From Lujinxingia vulgaris (GTDB lineage: Bacteria > Myxococcota_A > Bradymonadia > Bradymonadales > Bradymonadaceae): a DNA stretch of 64,000 bases. Location: positions 1-64,000 of the forward strand of contig NZ_VOSL01000049.1 in the NCBI RefSeq assembly GCF_007997005.1. Reading direction: 5' to 3'. Made by a program: the position numbers and the translations under genes. The notes under the pieces are model-generated. The model ran no database searches, was not told the origin of the DNA, and worked only from the letters and a program-made list of their open reading frames with translations. Below are positions 1 through 8,823 of this stretch, piece after piece; the stretch's first letter is position 1, and every line of letters begins with the position of its first letter.

Positions 1-1
1 C

Positions 2-667
2 GAAGGCCCGCGCGCCGCCCTGGCCGACCGCCTCGCCAGGCTGGCCGGCGCCTGGGTTCACGGTGAGGCCCCCGGCCCCCTGGGCGCCAACCCTCGCCTC
101 GACGACCCCAGCGTGGAGCAGGCCCGAAAGGCGCTGGACATCGCCGACGCCTCGGCCGACGCCCTGGCCAACATGGCCCGCGATCTTCACCTGGTCGGTC
201 ACAGCATCTTTCAGACCCTGGAGTTGGAGGAGGCGCTGCGCCTGCTGGCGCTCTCTCTGGCCCTGGTGCGCGATCGCGGTCTTTTGCACCGCGAGGGGGC
301 CCGCGTCGATCTTCGCCCGCTGGCCGACTGGCTCTCCACCCCGGGGCGCGCCCCGCATCATCGCGCGCTCTTGCGCACCCTCCTGCTCAGCGCCTCGCTC
401 GATGAGCTCTTAAGCGCCGACGCTCACAACGCCCTCCCGGGGCTAGAGGTTCAGCTCGATGAGGCCAGCGCTACCCTGCGCCTCTCCCTGAAGCTCGACG
501 CCAGCCTCGACGCGCTGCTCACGCTCCTGGCCACCACCGATGAGGGCGATCCCCTCGTCGCGATCCTCACCGAGCGCCTGCGCCAGATGAGCGCCCGGCC
601 CTCCGAGGGTTCCTCGCAGCCTCAATACTCCGAGAGGAAGACCACCGAGAGCGAGTTGTCCGGGTAA
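2..667 (+). CDS. Hypothetical protein, 3' part only (5' end outside window)
   Basis: An open frame enters from the left edge and ends at a TGA at 665-667; 221 residues are visible. The visible part is Leu/Ala-rich and predicted helical, with no signal peptide, transmembrane segment or motif that I recognise. The last 25 residues are Ser/Glu/Gln-rich and look disordered. The 3' end overlaps the 3' end of the convergent antiporter gene by 46 nt. I cannot assign a function. Confidence 0.6.
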   Translation, partial: EGPRAALADRLARLAGAWVHGEAPGPLGANPRLDDPSVEQARKALDIADASADALANMARDLHLVGHSIFQTLELEEALRLLALSLALVRDRGLLHREGARVDLRPLADWLSTPGRAPHHRALLRTLLLSASLDELLSADAHNALPGLEVQLDEASATLRLSLKLDASLDALLTLLATTDEGDPLVAILTERLRQMSARPSEGSSQPQYSERKTTESELSG

Positions 668-2661
668 CGCTCACTGAGCACCCGCGGCAGCCGGTCAAGC
701 TCGGGGATCCACGGGGCCGAGCGCGGGCGAGCGCTCAAGGCAAAGATCATCGAGCCGCGATCCACCACCTCGTCGAGCTTCTGCGAGAGCGTTGACCACG
801 CCTCCACCGGCACGTACTTCGCCTCCATATCCGGCTCCAGAGAATCGACGTATTCGCGATCATGCTCCAGGTGGCGCGCCTCACACACGACCACAAGTTC
901 GGCGTCCAGGCGCGAGGCCAGCGTTTTGACTGAATGCACCGCCTCAAAGAAGCCGGGCGAGCGCTCCGCAAAGGGCGGCACCGCCAGCACCACCCGCTCG
1001 GTGGTGGCCAGCGGCTCATTGATGCGGTTCACAAAGAGCAGCTGACGGGTCTCCTCCAGAAGTTGATCGAGCACGGTCCCGAAGATGCGCTCGCGGGTGG
1101 AAACATGCCCGCTCCAACCAATCAGCACCATTGAGATGCGCTCCTCGCGCGCCACGCGCGCGATCCCGTTGGCCACGTTCATCGCGATGCGCGTCAGCGG
1201 GCGCACCTGCACCTGAGCCTCGGCGCCTTTATCCACAAAATGATCGAGCATCTGGCGTTTGGCCTGCAGGCGCTCCTCGGCGTCCTGACCGTCGGTGACC
1301 ACCATCAGCGGGTAGACCGGCTCGCGGCATTTTGGATCGCGCATGTAGAGCGCCAGATCAAAAAGCTCATCGGAGGTCTTCGGGTTGGCCACCGGCACCA
1401 GCAGTCGCTCGCGCACCCGGTGCTGCTCCACCGGCTCGGCCTCGGCGCGATGCGCCATCTCCAGGCCGTACTTCTCCACCAACGCCGGCCCCAGGATGCA
1501 GGTCGCGAGGATCATGACGACCACCGCGTTGACCAGCGTCCCGTCAAAGATCCCGGCCTCAAAACCGATCAGAGTCACCGCCAGGGTGGCCGCGGCCTGA
1601 GGCACGCTCAACCCGTAGATCGTCCAGCCTTCCGCCCAGGTGTAGCCGAAGATCTGGCGCACGATCAGCGTCGCGACCAGCTTGCCGATGCTCACAAGCC
1701 CCACCAGCACCGCGGCCAACTTCCAGAGATCCAGGCTGCTGAAGAGCACCTGGAAGTCGATCAAAAGACCCACCGAGATCAAAAAGAAGGGCACAAAGAG
1801 CGCCTCGCCATTAAAGCGAATGCGCGCCATCAGCGTGCTCTGCTCCGGCACCAGCCGGTTGAGCGCGAGCCCCCCGATAAAGGCCCCGATGATCGGCGCC
1901 AGCCCCACCGCCTCGGCCAGCCAGGCGGTCACAAAGAGCACCGTCATCAAAAACCCGAACTCCATCTCCGGGCTGTTGCGCACCGTGCGAAAGAATGCAT
2001 ACCCCAGACGAGGCAGGCCGAGAATCGCCGCCGCTGCGTACGCCGCCACCGCCCCGCCAAAGAGCGCCCAGTCGATCGCGGCCACATCTCCGCTCAACGA
2101 CGCCATCACGATCGCCAGAATCGCCAGCGAGAGCGTATCGGTGACAAGCGTGCCCCCCAAAGTCATCGTCACTGCGGTGTTCTTCATCAGCCCCAGCCGC
2201 GCCACGATCGGGTAGGCGATCAGCGTGTGCGAGCCGATGATCGACCCCAGCAAAAGCGAGGCCTCCAGCGAATACCCCAGCACATTGCGCGCCATCCACA
2301 GCGTAAGCAACTGCGGGATAAAGAAGGAGAAGAGCCCGAAGACCACACTGCGACCCTTGAGCGTATTAAAGCGCCCCAGGTCCAGCGAGAGCCCCGCCTG
2401 AAACATCAGATAGAGCAGGCCTACCGTGCCCAGAAGCACGATCGTCGCATCGCGCTCCAGCAGGTTTAACGCCGAGGGCCCGGCCAGCGCGCCACCCAGG
2501 ATCAAGCCGACCATCCCCGGGATCTTCAAACGCGTGACGATCTGTGGCGCCAGAAATATCAGCGCCATCAGGGTCGCAAAGATCAACACCGGGTTCGTAA
2601 AAGGAAACGTTACGCTGGGTCCAAATTCCAAAAACACCTCAAAGACGCACCGCTCGGCCAC
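622..2661 (-). CDS. Cation:proton antiporter (CPA2/KefB-like) with C-terminal Usp-like region
   Basis: Inner-membrane monovalent cation/H+ exchanger. Residues about 20-390 form the many hydrophobic helices of a Na_H_Exchanger domain, including the typical segment 'GMVGLILGGALAGP' near the N-terminus. Residues about 400-679 are soluble and look like tandem universal-stress-protein units ('RLLVPVANPKTSDELFDLA', then a second half starting near 'ERVVLAVPPFAERSPG'). This architecture is common in CPA2 antiporters. Ion specificity cannot be read from the sequence. The listed start is a GTG; an in-frame GTG eight codons later is possible. It is transcribed alone, convergent with the left-edge gene and divergent from the SDR gene. 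Confidence 0.88.
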   Translation of the reverse strand: MAERCVFEVFLEFGPSVTFPFTNPVLIFATLMALIFLAPQIVTRLKIPGMVGLILGGALAGPSALNLLERDATIVLLGTVGLLYLMFQAGLSLDLGRFNTLKGRSVVFGLFSFFIPQLLTLWMARNVLGYSLEASLLLGSIIGSHTLIAYPIVARLGLMKNTAVTMTLGGTLVTDTLSLAILAIVMASLSGDVAAIDWALFGGAVAAYAAAAILGLPRLGYAFFRTVRNSPEMEFGFLMTVLFVTAWLAEAVGLAPIIGAFIGGLALNRLVPEQSTLMARIRFNGEALFVPFFLISVGLLIDFQVLFSSLDLWKLAAVLVGLVSIGKLVATLIVRQIFGYTWAEGWTIYGLSVPQAAATLAVTLIGFEAGIFDGTLVNAVVVMILATCILGPALVEKYGLEMAHRAEAEPVEQHRVRERLLVPVANPKTSDELFDLALYMRDPKCREPVYPLMVVTDGQDAEERLQAKRQMLDHFVDKGAEAQVQVRPLTRIAMNVANGIARVAREERISMVLIGWSGHVSTRERIFGTVLDQLLEETRQLLFVNRINEPLATTERVVLAVPPFAERSPGFFEAVHSVKTLASRLDAELVVVCEARHLEHDREYVDSLEPDMEAKYVPVEAWSTLSQKLDEVVDRGSMIFALSARPRSAPWIPELDRLPRVLSERYPDNSLSVVFLSEY

Positions 2662-2846
2662 CTTTCATCGGTCGGCCAGCCGTCTGTTTTCATCACTCAA
2701 CGCGGGTTTTGTACCGCATTCACGCGCATTTTCGCCACCCGCGACACTCGAAAGTCCGGCGCGCATGCGAATCGACAACCCACGAGCTCGCCATTACACT
2801 CCCGCGACCCGCAGGGATGCCCCCGTTTTTTTCGCAAGGAATCACC

Positions 2847-3611
2847 ATGAACATCGCCATCATCACCGGAGCCTCCGCCGGCATGGGCCGTCACTTCGCC
2901 CTGCAGCTCGACGGCCGCGCCGACATCGACGAGATCTGGCTTGTGGCCCGCCGCAAAGAGCGCCTCGAAGCGCTGGCCGGCGAGCTTAAACACGCCCGCG
3001 GGCGCGTCTTCGCGGTGGATCTCTGCGACGAAGAGGCCCTCAACGCCTTCTTCGCCACGCTCGAAGCCGAGGCGCCCTCCATCACCTGGCTCATCAACAA
3101 CGCCGGCTTTGGCAAGATCGGACGCTTCGACCAGGTGCCCGTCTCGACCAACCTGCAAATGATTGACCTGAACATCCGCGCGCTCACCGAGATCACCCAG
3201 CGCGCGCTGCCCTTCTGCCAGAAAGGCTCGCACATCGTGCAGGTAGCCTCCTCGGCGGGCTTTTTGCCGATCACCCACTTCGCCGTTTATGCGGCCTCCA
3301 AAGCCTTTGTGGTCAACTTCTCCAACGCCCTCTCTCGCGAGCTCAAGCCGCGCGGCATAGGCGTGACCGCGGTCTGCCCCGGACCGGTGCAGACGGAGTT
3401 TTTTGACGTCGCCGCAAGCCACGGCGGCGCCAAATCCGGCCCCGATGGCCTGATGGCCGATCCCGAGCAGGTGGTGACCCGCGCCATCAAAGACGCGGAG
3501 CGGCATCACCTCAACTCCGTCTACGGCTTGAGCATCAAAGCGTTCATCCTGCTCACCCGCTTCTTGCCGCGTCAGCTGGCCATCCGCGCCACCGAGCATA
3601 TCTACGGTTGA
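2847..3611 (+). CDS. SDR family NAD(P)-dependent oxidoreductase
   Basis: Classical short-chain dehydrogenase of 254 residues, the usual length. The cofactor motif TGASAGMG is at residues 7-14, NNAG at 84-87, Ser at 135-136, and the catalytic YAASK (Tyr148, Lys152) follows. The C-terminal PGPVQTEFF segment is also typical of the family. Substrate is unknown; it resembles short-chain acyl/ketone SDRs of the DltE/YqjQ kind. The start is the ATG at 2847, with AAGGA six bases upstream; upstream in-frame codons lack a ribosome binding site. It stands alone on the plus strand. Confidence 0.9.
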   Translation: MNIAIITGASAGMGRHFALQLDGRADIDEIWLVARRKERLEALAGELKHARGRVFAVDLCDEEALNAFFATLEAEAPSITWLINNAGFGKIGRFDQVPVSTNLQMIDLNIRALTEITQRALPFCQKGSHIVQVASSAGFLPITHFAVYAASKAFVVNFSNALSRELKPRGIGVTAVCPGPVQTEFFDVAASHGGAKSGPDGLMADPEQVVTRAIKDAERHHLNSVYGLSIKAFILLTRFLPRQLAIRATEHIYG

Positions 3612-3671
3612 AATGCGCCGCGTGCCTTCTCCGTTCTCCTCACCGGCTCGACTTCACCCGCACGTTGAGCC

Positions 3672-4991
3672 GTGTTCTCCCGCTGCGACAGGTCGCCTGT
3701 GAAACGCCCCAAACTCGTCACGGACGTCTCCGAGTGGGGACTGATGCGCTGGCCGGCGCGAACCCGCGCCCGCCTCGTCGTCACCTCCCTTGTGTTCATT
3801 GCGCTGGCGACGGCCTGCGCCTTCTTCAGCGCGGACTACATCCTCAACACCAGCGCCTCGGTGATGCTCAACCTGGTGCTGATCACCGCCAACCTCTTTT
3901 TGCTGCTCATCACCGCCTTTCTGCAGGCCGCGCTCGTCGGCGAGTTTTTCTTCTCGCCAGGGTGGCGCCAGCGCGTGCTGCTGGGAGAGCAACCTGCCTC
4001 AAAGAGCACGCCGGATGATGACCTATTGGCCGTTCAGGACCATAACGCAGAGTTCATCGCCATCATCGCCATCGCGCTGCTCGTCAACGGCTTTGCCATC
4101 AACCAGGTCATCGGCGGTTTTTTTGACGCCTACCATAATGAGGCATTTTTCCAGGTGCGCATGCGCTCCGAGGATCCCGAGGAGCGCCTGGCCTCCCTGA
4201 CGATGCTGGCCGATCCACTGAATAACCAGATCTGGGAGCGCCCCGCCCTCCAGGAAATGGTCATTGAGGGGCTGAACGATCCCGATGCCCGCGTGCGTCG
4301 GCGCGCGGCCTGGACCGCCGGCGCCCTGCTGGTACGCCGCGCCGACGACACACTCGTCACCCTGGCCACCGACGACCCCGACCCCCAGACCCGCGCCCGA
4401 GCCGCCCACGCCCTGGGCAAGCTCCCCCCGGCCGAAGAGCACCGCCTCGCCCTGGAGGCGCTCATCACCGCCGACCAACCCACCGAGGTTCGCCTGGGCG
4501 CCTTCCGCGGCCTGGCCGCCCTGGCCGACGCCTACGCCGTGCCCGCGCTGCTCAAGCAGATCGACGACCCCGATGAGACCGTCGCCGCCTACGCCTACTG
4601 GGCGCTCGCCCGCATCGGATCGTCCGATGCCCGCGAAGAGGTCAAGGCGCGCGTCGACACCCTGCCCCACGGCCCCCGCCGCTGCGCGGCGCTGGAGGCC
4701 TTTAAGATGGTCTCTACCAAAGACGACACCATCTCGGCCCGCCGCCACTTCCAGCGCGTCGACCCCGAGCACTACTGCGAGCCGCTGACCTTTGAGGAGC
4801 CCGACGAGAACATCCACCACGTGGTCTGGGGCGAGTCGGTGCGACTGAAGTGGCTTAAGGTCGTGGGCAACACCGACCCCTTCGCGCACGAAGACTGGAT
4901 GGTGCGCCTGGTCAACGACCCCGAAGAAGACGTGCGAACCCGCGACGTCGCCGATGAAATCTTACGTCAGATGCGCCGCGTTCAGCGTTGA
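3672..4991 (+). CDS. HEAT-repeat membrane protein
   Basis: Residues about 30-145 contain three or four hydrophobic segments, predicted inner-membrane helices. Residues about 165-350 carry HEAT/PBS-lyase-type repeats, recognisable by recurring 'DPDxxVRxRAAxALG'-like units (for example DPDARVRRRAAWTAG, then DPDPQTRARAAHALG). The C-terminal ~80 residues are a further helical domain ending in another repeat-like unit, NDPEEDVRTRDVADEIL. HEAT arrays usually bind protein partners; no catalytic motif is visible. The start is uncertain: GTG 3672, GTG 3699 or ATG 3744 are all in frame. Confidence 0.75.
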   Translation: MFSRCDRSPVKRPKLVTDVSEWGLMRWPARTRARLVVTSLVFIALATACAFFSADYILNTSASVMLNLVLITANLFLLLITAFLQAALVGEFFFSPGWRQRVLLGEQPASKSTPDDDLLAVQDHNAEFIAIIAIALLVNGFAINQVIGGFFDAYHNEAFFQVRMRSEDPEERLASLTMLADPLNNQIWERPALQEMVIEGLNDPDARVRRRAAWTAGALLVRRADDTLVTLATDDPDPQTRARAAHALGKLPPAEEHRLALEALITADQPTEVRLGAFRGLAALADAYAVPALLKQIDDPDETVAAYAYWALARIGSSDAREEVKARVDTLPHGPRRCAALEAFKMVSTKDDTISARRHFQRVDPEHYCEPLTFEEPDENIHHVVWGESVRLKWLKVVGNTDPFAHEDWMVRLVNDPEEDVRTRDVADEILRQMRRVQR

Positions 4992-5081
4992 TGCCGGTTG
5001 AGTTTAGCGCCCGCCCGCACTAAGCTCCGCTCCACTGAACTTTTTGCGACGATACTCACCGGACCCTCCGCCGACGCTTGA

Positions 5082-6659
5082 ATGTTCCGCATCAAGACTG
5101 ACATCCGTCACTACACATGTGACTCCCGGGAGAAGGTCGAGAAGCTCATCCGAAACTGGGTGATCCGTCCGGCTGATCTTTTGCTCGATCCGAGCTCGGA
5201 GAGCTGGGCGCCCATCGGCGATCACCCCGGCTTCGCGCCGATCTTCTCCACCCTGGAGGAGGCGCATCAGAACACCCCGGACACCGTCGTCACCGCCCGC
5301 CAGAGCACCGAGCCCTCATCCGAGGAGCCCTCGCCGCCGCCGGCCATCAACCGCCCCAATCGCGACACGATGCCCACCCCGGCGCTCGGCGTGCTGCGCC
5401 CCGCCCGCAGCGCACGCAAGCCCGCCCCCCCTCCCACGCCCGACCCCGACGACTTCCCCGCCCCTCCCGAGCCCCCCGAGGGCGTGGTCGACCCGGTGCG
5501 CGACTCCGGCGAGATCACCATGATGACCGAGCGCACCCTGGAGCTGCTCTCGGCCGATGATGACGCCGCCACTGCCGACGACGCTCCTTCCGACAACGCC
5601 ATCGCCGGCGCGAAAGACGCGAGCTCCGAGAGCGCCCCCGAAGACGCGCCCGCCGAAGACGCCTCGCAGGACGAGACCGCCGACATCCCCCTGCGTCGCC
5701 TGGGCCGCCACGACCTCCCCGAAGACCTCTTCGCCACCGCCGAGCTCTCTAAACCCGAGCTGGAAGACGCCCCCCGCATCGACGACCTGGCCGCTCTCGA
5801 GGGTGACGCCCCCGACGATCCCGAGATCGCCGGCCCCGACGAAGTCACCGCCCTGCGCGAACTTCCTCCCCTCTCTGACGACGAAAACGAAGACACCTCC
5901 CTCGACGAAACCTCCGAAACGCGCGCCCGCTGGAACATCTCCCTGAACTCCCCCCCGGAGGACGAGGACGACGACCTCGACGAAGACTCGGAGTCCGACG
6001 ACGACCACGACCTCGACGAAGACTCGGAGTCCGACGACGACCACGACCTCGACGAAGACTCCGAGTCCGAAGACGACCACGACCTCGACGAAGACTCCGA
6101 GTCCGAAGACGACCACGACCTCGACGAAGACTCCGATTCCGAAGACGACCACGACCTCGACGAAGACTCCGATTCCGAAGACGAGCCCGACCCCGACGAA
6201 AACCTCATCGTCGCTCAGGCCATCGGCCCCGATCTCGAGCTCGATGAAGACGCCCTCGACCAGGCCATCGACGAGCTGGAAGGCGTCGCCTCCGCCGCCC
6301 GCGAGCGCGCCGACGACGAAGATGAGCTCGAAGAGGTCGCCGTCGAGAAGCCCAGACGTCGCCAGAACCTCGACTTCGTCTCCTCGGGCTACGCGATGGA
6401 GTTGCCCATCGCGATCGAGCCCTCCCGGGAGCTCCTCGACGCGGGCATCGTGCGCTCCACCCTCTCGGAGTCTCAGCGCGACCGCCGACTTCCTCGCCCC
6501 GCCCCCAAAAAGAGCGGCTACCGCATCACGCACAGCTTTAATCTATCGCCGCCGCCTCCCTCCCCCTCTCCGCTGGATCGGCTCCCGGGCGGCGCCGGAG
6601 CGCTGATCGCTGTGGCGCTGGTGATCGTCATCATCGCCTTGCTCGTCGCGATCTTCTAA
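5082..6659 (+). CDS. Acidic-repeat protein with GYF_2-like N-terminus and C-terminal membrane anchor
   Basis: A 525-residue protein of unknown function. Residues about 10-60 resemble the small GYF_2 type domain found at the start of many deltaproteobacterial proteins (weak assignment, inferred from the W/P spacing). A long Pro/Glu/Asp-rich linker follows, then six nearly perfect 12-residue acidic repeats (residues about 295-366, unit of the type DDHDLDEDSESD). The last ~22 residues are a single hydrophobic helix (ALIAVALVIVIIALLVAIF), so the protein is probably tail-anchored with the acidic part cytoplasmic. No clear ribosome binding site precedes the ATG. Confidence 0.75.
   Translation: MFRIKTDIRHYTCDSREKVEKLIRNWVIRPADLLLDPSSESWAPIGDHPGFAPIFSTLEEAHQNTPDTVVTARQSTEPSSEEPSPPPAINRPNRDTMPTPALGVLRPARSARKPAPPPTPDPDDFPAPPEPPEGVVDPVRDSGEITMMTERTLELLSADDDAATADDAPSDNAIAGAKDASSESAPEDAPAEDASQDETADIPLRRLGRHDLPEDLFATAELSKPELEDAPRIDDLAALEGDAPDDPEIAGPDEVTALRELPPLSDDENEDTSLDETSETRARWNISLNSPPEDEDDDLDEDSESDDDHDLDEDSESDDDHDLDEDSESEDDHDLDEDSESEDDHDLDEDSDSEDDHDLDEDSDSEDEPDPDENLIVAQAIGPDLELDEDALDQAIDELEGVASAARERADDEDELEEVAVEKPRRRQNLDFVSSGYAMELPIAIEPSRELLDAGIVRSTLSESQRDRRLPRPAPKKSGYRITHSFNLSPPPPSPSPLDRLPGGAGALIAVALVIVIIALLVAIF
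5964..6179 (+). repeat. Six tandem 36-bp repeats inside a coding region
   Basis: Six consecutive 36-bp units in frame, each encoding 12 residues of the form (D/E)D(H/D)DLDEDS(E/D)S(D/E). Adjacent pairs share synonymous variants: tcg gag in units 1-2, tcc gag in units 3-4, tcc gat in units 5-6. This pattern suggests stepwise pairwise duplication. There are no spacers between units. Confidence 0.95.
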
Positions 6660-6688
6660 GCCCTCGCCAGGACCTCGACGCGCCGGCG

Positions 6689-7264
6689 TCAGGGGCGGGA
6701 GAGCCAGGGCGAGCCCTCGATCACATAACGCCAGGGCCAGCGGGCTGCATCCCCGCAGCGCGCCGCGTTGAGCCCGACCCGCTCCCGACGCCCCACCTCT
6801 GCCTCGGCCACCGGCCCCCCCTTACGCACGACGATCCCCTGACCCACCCAGGCCCCGCTGAAGCGCTCGTCGATCCCCATCTCTTTGCACAAAAGCGCCG
6901 GCCCGCTGAGCCGTCGCTTCTTCCAGACCCGCGCCTCAAAGCCCGAGAGGGGCTCGGCCGCCCGCACCAAAATCGCGCCCGGCCCCACCCGACTCGGCGC
7001 GCGCAGGTTCACGCAGCGGTGCATCCCGTAGATTCGGTAGACGTAGATGCGCCCCGGCTCAGCAAACATCGGCCAGGTGCGCACGCTCGGCACACCGCTT
7101 CGCGCGTGGCTGGCCGTGTCGTTGGCCCCCTCGTAAACCTCCACCTCCACGATGCGCGCGCCCCGCTCCCCGACCCAGAGCTCACGGCCCAGAAGATCGC
7201 GCGCCACCTGGTGAATCTCGCGCGCAAAAAACGCGCGCCCCACCGCCTCGTCTTGAACACGCAA
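6689..7264 (-). CDS. mpg: DNA-3-methyladenine glycosylase (AAG/MPG family)
   Basis: Base-excision repair enzyme that removes alkylated purines. The 191-residue length fits bacterial members. Diagnostic features are the catalytic-site block VEVYEGANDTASHA, with Glu in the position of the catalytic acid, then 'YVYRIYGMHRCVNLRA' and 'GAILVRAAEPL', followed by GPALLCKEMGI (the family's GPgkLc.alGi block). It lies 15 nt downstream of the PNPOx-like gene on the same strand, so the two are probably cotranscribed. The listed start is a TTG; a GTG seven codons in is an alternative. Confidence 0.9.
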   Translation of the reverse strand: MRVQDEAVGRAFFAREIHQVARDLLGRELWVGERGARIVEVEVYEGANDTASHARSGVPSVRTWPMFAEPGRIYVYRIYGMHRCVNLRAPSRVGPGAILVRAAEPLSGFEARVWKKRRLSGPALLCKEMGIDERFSGAWVGQGIVVRKGGPVAEAEVGRRERVGLNAARCGDAARWPWRYVIEGSPWLSRP

Positions 7265-7279
7265 CGTGTCTGCCTCAGC

Positions 7280-7894
7280 TCAGGGCACCAGCCACTCGCC
7301 AACAAACTGATCGCCCTGGCGCTTAAACCCGGCGCGATACTCCCCCTCCGGATGTACGTGCTGCCAGAGGATGGCGTCGATCTCGGTGCGCACCACCGCA
7401 AAGTTGGCGCGCGCCTCGGCCTCACTGACCTCCTCAAAGTCCTGGGCGGAGCTCGGCGTCTCAGCGTGTTCGGAGGGTCGGGGCTTCTTGTAATAGAAGA
7501 CCAGCTCGTCGGGCGACTCTTCGGCCCACATCCGGTCGGCCAGCGCGTCGTCGGTGTGGATGGTGGTGCGGCCAATGAACTGAAACTGCTGGTGAATCTG
7601 CCGATCGTAACAGACCCAGACGGTACGCGGCTCGGCCTGCAGATCCTGCACTTTGCCGGAGCGGCGGTCGGTGTGGCAGAGCAGCGCGCGCCCCGGCTCC
7701 ACATCCCTCAAGATCACCGTGCGCGCCCCCGGCGCCCCATCCTGGCGGGTGGTCACAAAGATCGGCGTCGCCATCGCGTTATCTCGCCGGTGCGCCCCCC
7801 GCTCGGCGTAGGCCCAGAGATGTTCCAGCACCTCCTCCAGGCTCTCCAGCCGGGACATCGGCTCGGCCATCAACTCATCTTCGAGATCTTTCAT
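7280..7894 (-). CDS. Pyridoxamine 5'-phosphate oxidase family FMN-binding protein
   Basis: About 204 residues with the PNPOx-like split barrel: MATPIFVTTRQDGAPGARTV, then DRRSGKVQDLQAEP and a C-terminal segment ending GEWLVP. True PdxH is about 210-220 residues and ends in a conserved RLxP segment; this protein lacks a clear RLxP tail, so it may be a related FMN or F420 flavoprotein. ATG 7894 has GGGAG five bases upstream; ATG 7915 is in frame but its GAGG is too close. It is the first gene of a probable two-gene unit with the alkylation-repair glycosylase. Confidence 0.8.
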   Translation of the reverse strand: MKDLEDELMAEPMSRLESLEEVLEHLWAYAERGAHRRDNAMATPIFVTTRQDGAPGARTVILRDVEPGRALLCHTDRRSGKVQDLQAEPRTVWVCYDRQIHQQFQFIGRTTIHTDDALADRMWAEESPDELVFYYKKPRPSEHAETPSSAQDFEEVSEAEARANFAVVRTEIDAILWQHVHPEGEYRAGFKRQGDQFVGEWLVP

Positions 7895-8016
7895 GCGCTC
7901 TCCCTCACTCACCATCGCCTCAGTCCAGTCTCACTCACCGGTCTAACCTACGCGCCAGCCCCGCACAGGACAAAGCCCTCCGGCACACGCGCAATCGTTG
8001 CATCCCCCCGGGCATC

Positions 8017-8823
8017 TCACCAGAGCATCATCGTCCAGGCCTCACCAAAGAGATCGAAGGCCAGGTAGATATGATCGATCCAACCGTTGGCCGCCGCGCC
8101 AATCAGCCCCATCCACACCCCGGAGAGGATCAGGCCGGCGGCCACCAGCCAGGTCGAGGCCGCGCGCAGCCGCCCCCCTAAGAGGCTCGATCCGCTGGCC
8201 GCGGCCATCAGCACCGGCGTCGTCATCGCCACCAGCAACACCATCACCCCGGCGCCATGCCAGGGGCTGGCGGTGGCCGCGGCGATGCTCAACACCCAGA
8301 ACATGAGCATGCAGGGCAAAAGCCCCATCATCAGCCCCATCACCCCCATCTTCAGCCAGGGGTTCTTCGGGGCCAGGCGCATCGCTCGCTGCAAAAGCCC
8401 GCCGCTCAAGGCCGCAACCTTTGCGCCCAGGCGGCCGCCCACCCCCGCGCTCCGATAGCGCGCTGGCAACATTTTCCAGAGCCCGGCGGCCACCAGCACC
8501 GCCGCCACCACCAACCCGGCGCTCTGCGTCATTCCCCGCACCCAGCCCTGGGCCATCGCCCCAAGCGCGCCCGCCCCGGCCCCCATCGCCGCATAGGTCA
8601 ACGCTCGCCCCCCCTGATAGCTGAGCACGCCGGCCGAGGCCTTGATCACGCGCCGGGTCGGCGTCGGCTCGCGCCATGCCCCGGTGGTCGCCGTGAGGCT
8701 CGCCATGATCGGCCCGCACATCCCGGCGCAATGCAGGCTCACCCAGATCACCCCCACGCCCAGCACCTGCGCATAAAAGGGTGCCACCTGCGCCCACGCC
8801 CCGACCTCTACCACGTCGCTCAT
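8017..8823 (-). CDS. Sulfite exporter TauE/SafE (UreH_2-like) membrane protein next to cbb3 genes
   Basis: A 268-residue polytopic inner-membrane protein with the two family marks HCAGMCGP (residues about 31-38) and GLLPCMLM in the second half. Such proteins accompany cbb3 oxidase loci and are thought to help copper/metal handling for oxidase assembly. The start is ATG 8823, with GGAG a few bases upstream; a longer reading frame to 9036 has no membrane or family features. It is divergent from ccoNO, which supports a role in oxidase biogenesis. Substrate is not determined by sequence. Confidence 0.85.
   Translation of the reverse strand: MSDVVEVGAWAQVAPFYAQVLGVGVIWVSLHCAGMCGPIMASLTATTGAWREPTPTRRVIKASAGVLSYQGGRALTYAAMGAGAGALGAMAQGWVRGMTQSAGLVVAAVLVAAGLWKMLPARYRSAGVGGRLGAKVAALSGGLLQRAMRLAPKNPWLKMGVMGLMMGLLPCMLMFWVLSIAAATASPWHGAGVMVLLVAMTTPVLMAAASGSSLLGGRLRAASTWLVAAGLILSGVWMGLIGAAANGWIDHIYLAFDLFGEAWTMMLW

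Noticed and set aside
5964-6179. Regular repeats that could suggest a CRISPR array
   Set aside because: Units are directly contiguous with no spacers and stay in frame within a protein-coding gene. No cas genes are near.
5267-6208. Serine-rich open frame on the minus strand
   Set aside because: It is the complement of the acidic-repeat gene; the Ser/Glu pattern follows from the same repeat DNA.
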